A stretch of DNA of 64,000 bases, taken from positions 122,001-186,000 of the forward strand of contig NW_019775472.1 of assembly GCF_001039355.2 (NCBI RefSeq). Direction: 5' to 3'. Made by a program: the position numbers and the translations under genes. The notes beneath the pieces are model-generated. The model was not told the origin of the DNA, searched no databases, and was given only the letters and a program-made list of their open reading frames with translations. This DNA comes from Lingula anatina. Taxonomy: Eukaryota > Brachiopoda > Lingulata > Lingulida > Lingulidae. This document shows, piece by piece, positions 1-10,472 of the stretch (positions are counted from its first letter, which is position 1; each line of letters opens with the position of its first letter).

Positions 1-241
1 GTTCCCATACTTAGATCGATCCATCTGGATCGACCTAACTCCCTGGGGGTTCACGCTTAATTGCTATCAGCCCAAGAGGCTTACATGTCTGTTTCGCCTC
101 CCGAGTCAGTTAGGGGTAAAGATAATTACCCCCCAAACAGCTTTACTAGGTGTGACAGACGTTTAAGCCGGTTAGTTTGATAGCAATTTAGTCAGACTCC
201 CTAGGGAGATAGATCGATCCAAATATCTATGGGAATGGTCC
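1..241. mobile_element. Palindromic MITE-like element (family A)
   Basis: The two halves are near inverted repeats. The left end starts GTTCCCATA and the right end reads TATGGGAATGG. Matching internal arms include TTGCTATCA near 60 against TGATAGCAA near 178, and CTGACTCGGG-type diverged middle parts. It has no coding capacity. Four related copies recur in this gene. It looks like a non-autonomous DNA transposon relic; the left edge may be cut by the window start. Confidence 0.7.
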
Positions 242-2597
242 CAATGACGCGTATTCTGAAGATGGGGGAATGGTTAAGTCAGATTAAACAACATCAGCCG
301 ATCATCATTTCATAAATATGCCAATAGCTGATTGAACAGTGCGTGCCTTGAGTCAAGTTTGGATGGTGGGATTTAACTGACCATGGATAAAAAATGTACG
401 AAGGTCAAAATTGCACGTAAATAGATGCACCAGAGAGATGGAGACCCCCTTCGAATCTCATATTAACATGCAAAGATGTATTTTCCAAATTATGTTTATT
501 AACACCCAAGCATCTAAATGATTTAAAGGGTAAAATTTAACATAAAGACAATCAAAGCTATACAGAATTGAGATCGTGCTACATGTACATGTATGACTTC
601 AGGTTGAAAAAAAAACTAATACATTATTGGGTGCTGTTTTGGCAATTCATTTGTCTTTGGGTGATACGTTTTGTTGAACGAAATGTCAAGTTCTCCCCCT
701 GAAGGCGATTGCTGATATTAGATTAAGGCGAGAAACATTGCCAGCTTTTTTCACACTCACACAGCACTCTGTGTTGGAACTGGGCTGATTCAGGAATCTC
801 GCCCTTTCTCCGAATACAATCTTTACCCACACAGCTCTGTTTACAGAAAATGGACATCTTAAAACATCTTTTAAGATACTTAATTTAAATACTTTGATTC
901 AATAATTTGATTCAATTTTTATCCACCTCCATAGCACTCTACTCAGCCTTTACAATTATTGCAATCTTACAAACTTGTCTCAAGCTTTATGAAATAACCT
1001 GGTCTGAAAATAAGAATAAAACACTTTGACAAAGCTGATAAAGACAGGCCTTCGTGTCTGTACAATGAAGTCTGATTCTAAAGTAGGTCAATATTCTGCG
1101 AACTAGAATATCGATTGCTGGTTTAATGGATTGAGAAGTAAATGGAATTTTTGCTGGTAATAACAGGATGGTAATAGAGCATATATAGTACGTGTAGCCC
1201 AGATCTCGGTCATTCAGCCGAAGAATAGAGATTTCTAAATAATGTGCCTCAATTTGATATGGACGAGAAAAGATGCAAAGTTTATTAAAACAAGGTTGAT
1301 GTGCATCAAAGTTGCGACCGTATTTCAGAGTGATACCATAGCATAAGATAGGCCTATGCTTTATCTTATTGGATTTTCAATCTTAAAAGCAATGTACATA
1401 TTTGATGTAGGGAAAGCGAAATGATGTGTAGTGAGAGGATATCTAATATCATTTGTATAGAACTGATGGTTTGAATGCTAGGCCTACTCTCTCCAATTTA
1501 AATGGAGATATTGTTACTACTGTTCATCTCTCTGGCGTCTATGAAGTCTTTTGATTTTTTTTGAAGAAGCTTGCGATTCCCTGTCGTTTTCTTTTCATTT
1601 TGCTTTATACCCCACCACCAGTGATAAAAAAGTTAACCATAATTCATAGGTAATTCATTCGACACAGTAAGTGATGGATACATGAACGATACATGCTGCC
1701 ACTACCCCTTTGTGCTGAGGTGGGGCAGGGTACTAGATCCCACATTTGTTTTGGAAGTGGGTGGGGCATGATCACTGTTCCCCTATGGATCCAAGTCAGT
1801 CTTTTGTTTCCTTTTTCCAGAAGCTCTGTTATCGGTTACCGCGCTGATTGCTTATTCACAGCTCACTTTTCTAAACGTGAATAGAGCCTGGGTCTTATTA
1901 CCTAAATGCTATAAAAATCATTAATTTGCAAATAGAATCAGTTTCAATATTCGGGGAACCACAGAGTATATTCAAGGTGCATGTATTACACTGTGGTTCA
2001 ATCAGTAAAATTGCTGGGAGTTTGTCGTCAAACTAAGGCCTTGAGATGAGACACTCGGTATCCAGGTGTAGGTCCTGGCTTTTCTGTTATGTTTACATAT
2101 ATACTTTTGTCACCAGCATTGTTTGCAACAAGAAATTGAATTCTACCCTTTAATGAAATAGCAAAGAGGAAGAGCTTCAACAACTCTTAGACAATCAGGG
2201 TTGTTTATGGGAAGACGCTTTTGTGATATTAAGGATACTATACAGAAAATGTCATTTTGTGTATTAAGTGCATTTATGTTTAATGTATATAGGGTACTTG
2301 TTATGCAGTTCGGCGTGTGTTGTTAATGTATGGTGAAGAGCAATGCATTTGAGATGCGTGTGTGTTGCCCGCGTTTTCTTATTGTTGTATCTGTATTCTT
2401 TTTGCTGTAATATTTCAAGATACAATATTATAGAGTGCACGTAAAAAAAAATTCCGGTAAAGTGGTGTATTTTATTTGCTTATGTTAATCGTTATTAATT
2501 GCGTGATATTACCAAGATTTGTGTTGGCCAGTTTGATTGAGTGCGCATCAGTATATTTTTGTGTCTAGCGCGTTTTGCCTTAAATTATAAAAGCTAC

Positions 2598-2618
2598 GTG
2601 TGTGTGTGTGTGTATGTG

Positions 2619-2660
<42 letters not shown>
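2598..2660. repeat. (TG)n microsatellite
   Basis: Alternating TG with a few interruptions. It produces spurious valine/cysteine or histidine/threonine open frames on the two strands. Confidence 0.95.
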
Positions 2661-2663
<3 letters not shown>

Positions 2664-3020
2664 GCGCATGTAGAAAAACGTTTGAGTGCATGTAGGTCAG
2701 TGTGCTGTCAACTAAATGTATCGTAAATAACTTCCACATTTTCATATTAATTATCGAATCAGTTATTAAGGGGGGGAATCAGCGTTATTTTTAATCAGTA
2801 GACACGGTGCACTAGGACTTAAAACTGGGCTAGGCCTATTCCACCATCATAACAGCTGCACATCGATATCGCTCCAATTGTCATTGTATGGTTTACATTA
2901 TGGTGGTATTGATTTTTTTTTCGAAAAGACCGTATGCTTGGCTGGCTTGTTTTAGGCATTAACCAAGAGGTCAGGCAGTAATTGCATTAGCCCTTGCTGC
3001 ACGGCCGTCTGGTTTTTGTC

Positions 3021-3087
<67 letters not shown>
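3021..3087. repeat. (CT)n followed by (AT)n microsatellite
   Basis: About 17 CT units run directly into about 16 AT units, followed by a CA-rich stretch to about 3150. A compound simple repeat inside intron 1. Confidence 0.95.
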
Positions 3088-3090
<3 letters not shown>

Positions 3091-3747
3091 CACCGCACAC
3101 AGACACGCACCCACATACACATACAGACACACACACATACACACACACATACCAAAGAAAAAATAGACATATAAAAATAAAAATGCATGAAGGATCTATA
3201 TATAGGCCTAGTTTCAAACAAGCCTTTTGCTCTTTTGCATGCATGGTATGCTGTATTTTGTCAAATGTGTATGTCATTTGTACAATTGTGACAATTCTTT
3301 ACACAATATGTTGATGAAACAAAATACATTTCATCATGAAGAAACAGGAATATTTATGCATTACGAATATTGATAAGAACCTAAGTAGTTAAAATTAATA
3401 GTCTACTTAAAAATATGACTTACTGTATTTGGTAAATTTCCCTTATTTACAATCACTACAAATCCATAAGATCGCGTGGATGAAAGCACACACTCACTCA
3501 CTTGCTAGTTTAGTCATTCGTTCGCTTGTTCGCTCGTTCGAGAGAGAGAGAGAGAGAGAGAAAGAAGGATGCGGTAACTCTATACGGAGTGTGGATACGT
3601 TTGCAATAGCATTGTTGCGTTTGGATGAAGGTAAGAAGTAACGATTTAGCCACAAATTTCAAGAATGTCATTGTCTTTAGACAATATATCAAAGATCCGA
3701 ATCGTATATCTGTCATTAATGTACATGATCATCTATTTTTTGCCAAA

Positions 3748-3812
3748 AATAAATAAATAAATAAATAAATAAAATAAATAAAATAAATAAAATAAATAAA
3801 TAAATAAATAAA
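3748..3812. repeat. AAAT/AATA simple repeat
   Basis: Imperfect tetra- and pentanucleotide A-rich repeat ending about 45 bases before the acceptor of the first exon in the window. Confidence 0.9.
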
Positions 3813-3839
3813 TCCAAAGATTAGGAATTTTCAGAAACT

Positions 3840-3858
3840 TTCCTTAACTCTCTTGTAC
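3840..3858 (+). promoter_or_regulatory. U12-type AT-AC intron branch site and 3' splice site
   Basis: TTCCTTAAC (3840-3848) is a perfect match to the minor-spliceosome branch consensus, with the branch A about 11 bases before the intron end. The intron ends in AC, not AG. The only nearby AG (3833-3834) would bring an in-frame TAA into the exon. Ending at AC 3857-3858 leaves one base that completes a proline codon and gives the family sequence P-P-F-E-Y. Voltage-gated sodium and calcium channel genes are known to keep AT-AC introns. The donor lies outside the window. Confidence 0.85.
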
Positions 3859-3964
3859 TCCGTTTGAATATATGGTACTGCTAACCATCATAGCAAACTG
3901 CATCGTGCTGGCACTTGAAGAACACCTTCCAAATAACGATAGGACACCTCTAGCACTACAGCTG
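3859..3964 (+). CDS. Cav2: Cav2 exon: domain I S1
   Basis: Encodes (P)[20 protein letters not shown] and then [15 protein letters not shown], which is IS1 plus the start of the S1-S2 loop. It closely matches vertebrate Cav2 ([23 protein letters not shown]). The first base completes a split proline codon; the exon ends in phase 0 before GTAAGT. It is preceded by a U12 acceptor ending in AC, so an AG-only gene finder would miss it or extend it wrongly. Confidence 0.93.
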
Positions 3965-6137
3965 GTAAGTAGGCAAGCCATAGACACTATGAGAGTTACT
4001 AAGTTACAAACGTATTTATTCAGTACAAGGTGTGTCAGCGCTTGGACATAATAACGTTATTTTGTCCAAGGTCAGCGTGACCTCTAAGGGTGCCTTTACA
4101 AGAAGGGACCATTCACAATGACACATCGGCCTACGTAGATCGGCCCAACTCTGCGGGGACTCTCGGTAATTCCCATAGATTCTCGCTAAATCGCATGCAG
4201 TTTAAGCGGCTTAAATGTCTGTCACGCCCACTGCTAGTACGATAGGTTTATGGGAGCAATCAGCTTAACAGATTAACACGCCTTCTTCTGGCGTTAAGTA
4301 AAATACAGAAAAGCTGGTGATTATACGAACACGGTGGAAACAAGAGGAGGTGTGTCATTCAGTTAAGCTGATTGCTCCCATAAACCTATCGTACTAGCAG
4401 TGGGCGTGACAGACATTTAAGCCGCTTAAACTGAATGCGATTTAGCGAGAATCTTCTCGGAGATAGATCGATCCTGCTAGTACGATAGGGTTATGGGAAT
4501 GGTTTATCGTACTACTCAGTAGCTGCTGCGCACTAACTCCACGGAGACTCTCGGTGAATGCAATCAGACAATCAGATTAATAAATTTACACGCCTCCTCT
4601 GTTGAGTAGAAAACAGAAAAGCTGGTGATTTATACGAGTACGTTGGAAACAAGAGGTGTGTTTATCTGTTCGTCTGATTGCATTCAGCGTGACTACCCGT
4701 TGAGTTAGTGCACAGTAGCTAGTACGATAGATTTGTCACCCTAAGAGGTCACGCTGACACCTTTTTGATAAATAAATAATCTGTCCATGAATTGATATTC
4801 AGTTCAGATTTAATGTTGTACATGAATTGATTATTACTTGCGGTGCAGTCCAGCAAGTCTTTAATGCCCTTTTCACATCGTGCTGAATACTTGCCCGCAT
4901 CGCAAAGTTTTGAGAGATTGGCAAGTAATAACTATAACGAGAAAGAGAGGCTCGCCTAACAGAGCATACACGCTGCTTTGGTCTGCACGGCTGAATAATT
5001 AACTTAATTAAAAAACAAGAAGCAAACTTTTGGAGAACTTGTGAAAGAGAGTAAAAATCTCTGGAACAAGTTATAACTTCTGAAAGTGCGCTGGTACACA
5101 CTGGGGCCTCTGTTCACAACGTGCGTTACGCGTATTTGTATTGAAATGCTTAGGGAGAAAAACAAAGCAATAGCCCAGCAATTACGTATTGGAGCCATCT
5201 AAATGGGACCCTGTGCTTGACACGAACAGTTAACGGGATTGTGAGAAGGTAACTTGTGGAAGGGAATACCCCCCCCCCCCCCCCGTAACGCACTATGTGA
5301 AAACAGAAAGGCGTGCGTCGCTCAGATATGCTCCTTGATGTGAAAAGGACCTCAATCGTATTCTTAAATCTTTTAACATTTTGCAAATTGTGCCCATTTT
5401 TGGCACAGGCTGGGGCCTTAAGGGGATTCGATACGTTATGTTTTTTTCCTGTAATGTGGATATACACGTTGTTAAGTTATGAAATAATTCTGTCACATCA
5501 AAGACACATCAGGGCGTCTTTTCTAATTCGAACTGATGATGTAACGGCAGCGTTATTTGGGCTTAAAAACTATATAACCCCCTTACTTGAACAGCTAGCA
5601 ACACCGCTTCAAAGGGGCCTACTTAATCACAACAATAAGTAATAGGAAATTTTCTAGAAAGGTTTACTTGTGATTTTAAGGTTTACTTGTGATTTTATCA
5701 GCAAAAAGTCGAAATGATGCCTCTGATGAAAGGCACAACGCTGCAACCAAACGGTGGCATTGAATTGTAGTTCACACCCTAGCCGTCAACGACGCCATTG
5801 GAGGCCAATTTTCCTGATGATATCTTACTTACTCATTGGCTTATTTCGGATACCGATCACTATGACACCAATTTACAAAGCAGCTTAATTGACTATTACG
5901 ATTGATCACCTTGTGTACAGAAGCGAATGGGGTGGTAAATAAATGAAGGTGTTTATTTTTTATTGCATTAATGTTAATATAAGTAGGCCTATTTTACATA
6001 AAGAAACGGGGGGGGGGGGGGGGTATTTTGCCAACGTATCGAATCTTTGAGCTTCTTAGAAATATATAAGGTGGGGGGGGGGGGTTGAAAGAAGCATATA
6101 TCCATTGGAATTGAAAAAATCTTGTTGTATTTTACAG
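3965..6137 (+). other. Intron between IS1 and IS2 exons
   Basis: Standard GTAAGT...TTTTACAG intron. It contains the nested palindromic elements at 4070-4761, a poly-C run (about 5269-5284), poly-G runs near 6008-6023 and 6074-6084, and a 20-base tandem duplication near 5659-5697. No exon was recognised; a 109-residue open frame at 5313-5642 resembles nothing I know. Confidence 0.75.
4070..4761. mobile_element. Nested palindromic MITE-like elements
   Basis: Outer inverted repeats are GGTCAGCGTGACCTCTAAGG near 4071 and its reverse complement near 4738-4758. Inside are two further palindromes: a long hairpin with about 91-base arms at 4179-4269 and 4362-4452, and a second element at about 4500-4735 that shares CAGAAAAGCTGGTGATT and ACACGCCTCCTC with the first and with the copy at 22483. 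The layout suggests elements inserted into an older element. No transposase is encoded. Confidence 0.75.
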
Positions 6138-6277
6138 GAGGACACAGAAGTCTATTTCCTAGGAATTTTCTGCGTAGAAGCATTTCTCAAAATTATAGCA
6201 TTAGGATTTATCTTACATAAAGGTTCTTATCTACGGAACGTATGGAATATATTAGACTTCGTAGTGGTAGTAACGGG
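6138..6277 (+). CDS. Cav2: Cav2 exon: domain I S2-S3
   Basis: 140 bases, entering in phase 0 and leaving after two bases of a glycine codon. Encodes [20 protein letters not shown], then [20 protein letters not shown] and FVVVVTG: IS2 with its conserved glutamate, the S2-S3 turn and IS3 with the WN..DFVVV signature. The 140-base length equals the corresponding vertebrate CACNA1 exon as I recall it. The donor is GTAAGT. Confidence 0.96.
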
Positions 6278-6386
6278 GTAAGTACATGTTTTTGTACATA
6301 ACATCTGTGTTACTTATGTTAACAATTACATATATAGGCTACGGCACAGGGGGATCAAATCATGTGTAACCAAGGAGTTGTAACTC

Positions 6387-6824
6387 CTTGATCAAAACCA
6401 TCATCTGGTGTTTTAACATCATCTGGTGTTTGAAAAAAAACGGCATTTTAATGATAATTTCGAATTTATTCTCTTTAATCCAACCAATTATCGTTACTAT
6501 TCTTGCTGGTAATTGTGAAATTTTAGATATTAAGATTTTATTTCAATCAAGATGATAAGAATGGAGGGGGCGGGGTTGTTTGATTGGAGGAAAGAAAGTT
6601 GAAAAACTTAACACCAATCAAAATTGAGATTGCATGCGCATATGGGGCTAAACCAATTAGGGACAATTTCATGTTGAAATTGGGTCAAAGAACCGAGGGA
6701 AATTCAAGCGTGGGAAAGGAGACAGAGAGGCAATAACATTGAATGTTTTGTGATTTCTTATCATTGAAAAGAAATTGTTACTGTTATCACTTTGTAATGT
6801 CGACACCAGATGATGGTATCAAGA
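6387..6824. mobile_element. Candidate inverted-repeat element
   Basis: The ends are inverted copies: CTTGATCAAAACCATCATCTGGTG near 6387 and ACACCAGATGATGGTATCAAG near 6804. There is a second direct CATCATCTGGTGTT just inside the left end. No coding capacity. Possibly a MITE-like relic of a different family from the others. Confidence 0.45.
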
Positions 6825-7532
6825 TGCAAATACTAGGTGGAAGAAAGATTAAGTTTAGAATGAAGGTAAAGCCATTGCGAAGCTAACGTTTATTTTGATT
6901 TGCATTCACGTACTACATGTACTAATAATAATAGTAGTACACTGATGGTTATTTTGTCGATTTCACGTAAGATACACTCTGATAATCCTGTAATGTTTCC
7001 ACCTGTATTTTCAGTCTTTGTTTGTTTAACTAGATTTTTGCGTAAAAATAGTTCAGTCGAAAATCAGATGTACTTAACTGATATTAGGGCAATATATTAG
7101 CGAGTCCTATCGAAATTATTAGTAATAATATTACACCTTTAATTGCATAAATTTATTTCTCGCTGTTTTGTGTCTCACCGTGGACCCATGATCATCACGT
7201 AAAATGGACACAAGGCTATAAATATAACAATTTTTAATATAAGTTGTAATAATTTTTTTGAGAAATGTAACATGGCTTCAATTTTTTTCAGGTGCATCCA
7301 AATATGTGCTGAATTTTAGAACTGCTGAATTAATATCCCTGAAAGCCTTTTGTGGACACAGGCAAATATTATTTAAACCTTTTTTAGTCTTTGTCCTTTT
7401 TAATTTTCTTTAATTTTTTTTTTATTTCAGGCAACAGGGCACCAAAAAGAACATGATTATAATCACTGTTTAATATGCCACCTATAAATACCTTCACATA
7501 TGCTTATTGGTATATATGCATTATTTCTACAG

Positions 7533-7624
7533 GCTCCTTTCCATAGTTTCACCACATTTTGATCAACCTGCATTTAGAGCTCTAAGGGTTCTTCGCCCTT
7601 TAAAATTAGTTACAGGGTTTGAGA
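7533..7624 (+). CDS. Cav2: Cav2 alternative exon IS4a, copy 1
   Basis: 92 bases, equal to the usual CACNA1 exon for this position. One base completes the split glycine, then LLSIVSPHFDQPAFRALRVL and RPLKLVTGFE follow. It is a domain I S4 voltage sensor whose charged residues are R..R..R..K. Compared with the IS4b exon ([22 protein letters not shown]), the first lysine of the S4 register is replaced by proline. It ends after one base of a serine codon that the S5 exon completes. Incoming phase 2 and outgoing phase 1 are the same as in IS4b, so exactly one of them can be used. Donor GTAAGT; acceptor TTTCTACAG. Confidence 0.9.
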
Positions 7625-8248
7625 GTAAGTCAGTTTAGATCACCCTGCATTAGCAGAAAGAACAGTTCAGTCAGTGTCTCTTTGTTAGCAAATCTGACTT
7701 GGTGTGAATTTCCTAAATGTTTCTAGATAGATTGAGTGTAGATTCTGAATAAACATGGATATACTTCTCATGCATTACAGTAGTCTAAGTTTATTTTGAT
7801 TTAAAATCACCACCACCCCTTGAAAAAAAAATCTCTGGCTGTATCTAGCCTAACTTAGCTTTGATTTAAAATCTCAGTGTCAAGATTCTAAAAATGCAAA
7901 AATAAAAATAAAATAAAATAAAAATAAATAAGATAATAATAAATAAATAAATAAAAATAATAAAAAAAATTAAAAAAAAAACAGGTAAGTCTGTTTCAGG
8001 CAGCTTTTCTTCTCAGATTTCCATAGTATAAGACCCTATGGGGTTATGCTACTCCAAGGTAGGGTACTATTCTGTTTCAGGTTATTTACCAACACTTGGT
8101 GTTGGGATATGATTTTTTCTTTGCATGCACAGTTTACTGTGTCTAATCTGATTGCATTGATGCTGTAACCGCTTGGGGGTTTAGCAAATAACACAGACTG
8201 GTTGAAGACATTTGTGCTTGAACTGATAACGTGTGCCAATTGTCCAAC

Positions 8249-8361
8249 ATCACTTACCCAAGGCTTCAGATCAGACCAGATGCTACAAGTCTAGCATCAC
8301 TTACCCTAGGCTTCAGATCATATCTCACAATTCAAGATCACTTACCCTAGGCTTCAGATCA
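8249..8361. repeat. Three spaced copies of a 25-base repeat
   Basis: ATCACTTACCCTAGGCTTCA-type units start near 8249, 8296 and 8337 and recur in the second duplication copy (about 10787-10889). Read on the minus strand each contains GGTAAGT. No function was recognised. Confidence 0.7.
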
Positions 8362-9385
8362 CATGTTTTCATGTGAAATTTATACACAAAATACACTTTC
8401 AAATTGCCATATGAGCATTCTTATATTGATGGTCTGTGACTATAGCTAGTGGAATTGTTTTAAGTCTATAATACCTGTCAAAACTAAATTTTGTGCCTAC
8501 ATCAAAGACATGATGTAGCCGATGATTCGTGTAACTGAAGCTGTCCCTTAGGTCACAAATGTGGCTACCATCACTCATCATGACACTGAAACAATGACAG
8601 GACTTGGGTAAAAGGAAACAGCCATTTTTTAAACCTTCATCCTGGCTTCAAAGCTATAAAACAGTACAAGTATTAATTGAAAATAAAGATTTGATTTTTT
8701 GAAATATTAGCCAGTGCTTTTTACCAAGTTTTCTAGTTACAAAACTTTTTTTTTCAATTCCATTGAAAAACAACTCTCATTGCCAACAGTGACTGACAGA
8801 AACATGAGCAAGTGGAAACCCTGAATTAATATTAGATAACTGACACCTGGTAATGCCTACATTCCTCTTTCTGGCTCTGAAATGAAAGGCATTCAAAGCC
8901 ATCTGCTCTATTGGTTTTGGATTAATCTTCTTCTTTACCAGCCTCATATTTGTCTATGTTGTAAAATGACATTATTGGAAACTGAATATACACAACATTG
9001 TATTGATGCCTTCAGACAGAACCAAGAGCCATAATGAGATGGTCGAAAAAAAAGGAGGACAGTTCTGTTAGTTCACTCCTATTAGTATTAGGAAATGATA
9101 AAGGATTTTGCACTCCAGTAGGAAATTGTGTATTGATTTTTGAATAGTGAGGAGAGGTCCCTTTGGCTCGTAAAGAATGGTTGTTGAGGGCGTAAGGACA
9201 TGGGCATTTTTCATCTAGGCAACAAGTCCATCTTAAACAGTTTGTGTTCAATAAGTCTGATATGTCTTCAGGATTAAATTGCACTCTTCAATACAGCTTT
9301 ATATTAATTGCACCAGTATTGGAGAATTAATTTCAATGCTAAGTGCATTTTTCACCACTGGGTTAATAACAGGCTTGCTGTCATN

Positions 9386-10439
9386 AGTTTTGATTTGCAT
9401 TAACTTTCACGTACTAGTAGTACACTGATGGTTATTTTGTCGATTTCACGTAAGATACACTGTGATAATCCTGTAATGTTTCCACCTGTATTTTCAGTCT
9501 TTGTTTAACTAGATTTTTGCGTAAAAATAGTTCAGTCGAAATCAGATGTACTTAACCGGGCAATATATTAGCGAGTCCTATCGAAATTTAATTAGTAATA
9601 ATATTACGCCTTTAATTGCATCAACTTATTTCTCGCTGTTTTGTGTCTCACCGTGGACCCATGATCATCACGTAAAATGGACACAAGGCTATAAATATGA
9701 CAATTTTTAATATAAGTTGTAATAATTTTTTTGAGAAGTGTAACATGGCTTCAATTTTTTTCAGGTGCGTCGAAAAACGTTGCTGAATTTTAGCACTGCT
9801 GAATTGATTAATATCCCTAAAAGCCTTTTGTGGACACAGGCAAATATTATTTAAACCTTTTTTGGTCTTTGTCCTTTTTAATTTTCTTTAATTTTTTTTT
9901 ATTTCAGGCAGCAGGGCACTGAAAAGAATTATAATCACTGTTTAATATGCCACCTATAAATACCTTCACATATGCTTATTGGTATATATGCATTATTTCT
10001 ACAGGCTCCTTTCCATAGTTTCACCACATTTTGATCAACCTGCATTTAGAGCTCTAAGGGTTCTTCGCCCTTTAAAATTAGTTACAGGGTTTGAGAGTAA
10101 GTCAGTTTAGATCACCCTGCATTAGCAGAAAGAACAGTTCAGTCAGTGTCTCTTTGTTAGCAAATCTGACTTGGTGTGAATTTCCTAAATGTTTCTAGAT
10201 AGATTGAGTGTAGATTCTGAATAAACATGGATATACTTCTCATGCATTTCAGTAGTCTAAGTTTATTTTGATTTAAAATCACCACCACCCCTTAAAAAAA
10301 ATCTCTGGCTGTATCTAGCCTAACTTAGCTTTGATTTAAAATCTTAGTGTCAAGATTCTAAAAATGCAAAAAAAAAAAAAAAATAAAATAAAATAAAATA
10401 AAATAAAATAAAATAAAATAAAATAAAATAAAATAAATA

Positions 10440-10472
<33 letters not shown>

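Larger units (their letters stand above)
1..3858 (+). other. Intron 1, 3' part
   Basis: No exon was recognised here. The expected exon 1 ending (a KYAKKITEWP-like string followed by an ATATCCTT donor) was looked for and not found, so the intron starts upstream of the window. It holds a palindromic element at its start and several microsatellites: TG around 2598-2660, CT then AT around 3021-3087, AG around 3540-3561 and AAAT around 3748-3812. The small open frames are repeat translations or noise. Confidence 0.75.
6890..9384. repeat. Tandem duplication, copy 1 (contains IS4a exon)
   Basis: About 2.5 kb, repeated almost base for base at 9386-11912, with scattered substitutions and small indels. 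It carries the IS4a exon, flanking intron, an A-rich simple repeat (about 7897-7980) and a set of three 25-base repeats near 8249-8361. The copies meet at an ambiguous base, N, at 9385. Confidence 0.92.

Noticed and set aside
2541-3314. Several open frames of V/C, H/T or S/L/Y/I repeats
   Set aside because: Translations of TG, CT and AT microsatellites.
1-3858. Search for exon 1 of the channel
   Set aside because: No KYAKKITEWP-like string and no ATATCCTT donor found; taken to be upstream of the window.
5313-5642. 109-residue open frame on the + strand
   Set aside because: No similarity to anything known to me, low-complexity flanks, and it lies inside a channel intron.
8249-8361. CRISPR-like spaced repeats
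   Set aside because: Only three imperfect copies, uneven spacing, and a eukaryotic intron.
9012-9284. 90-residue minus-strand open frame, identical in the second duplication copy (11541-11813)
   Set aside because: The identity comes from the tandem duplication, not selection. No recognisable domain, no splice context, and it is intronic to the channel gene.
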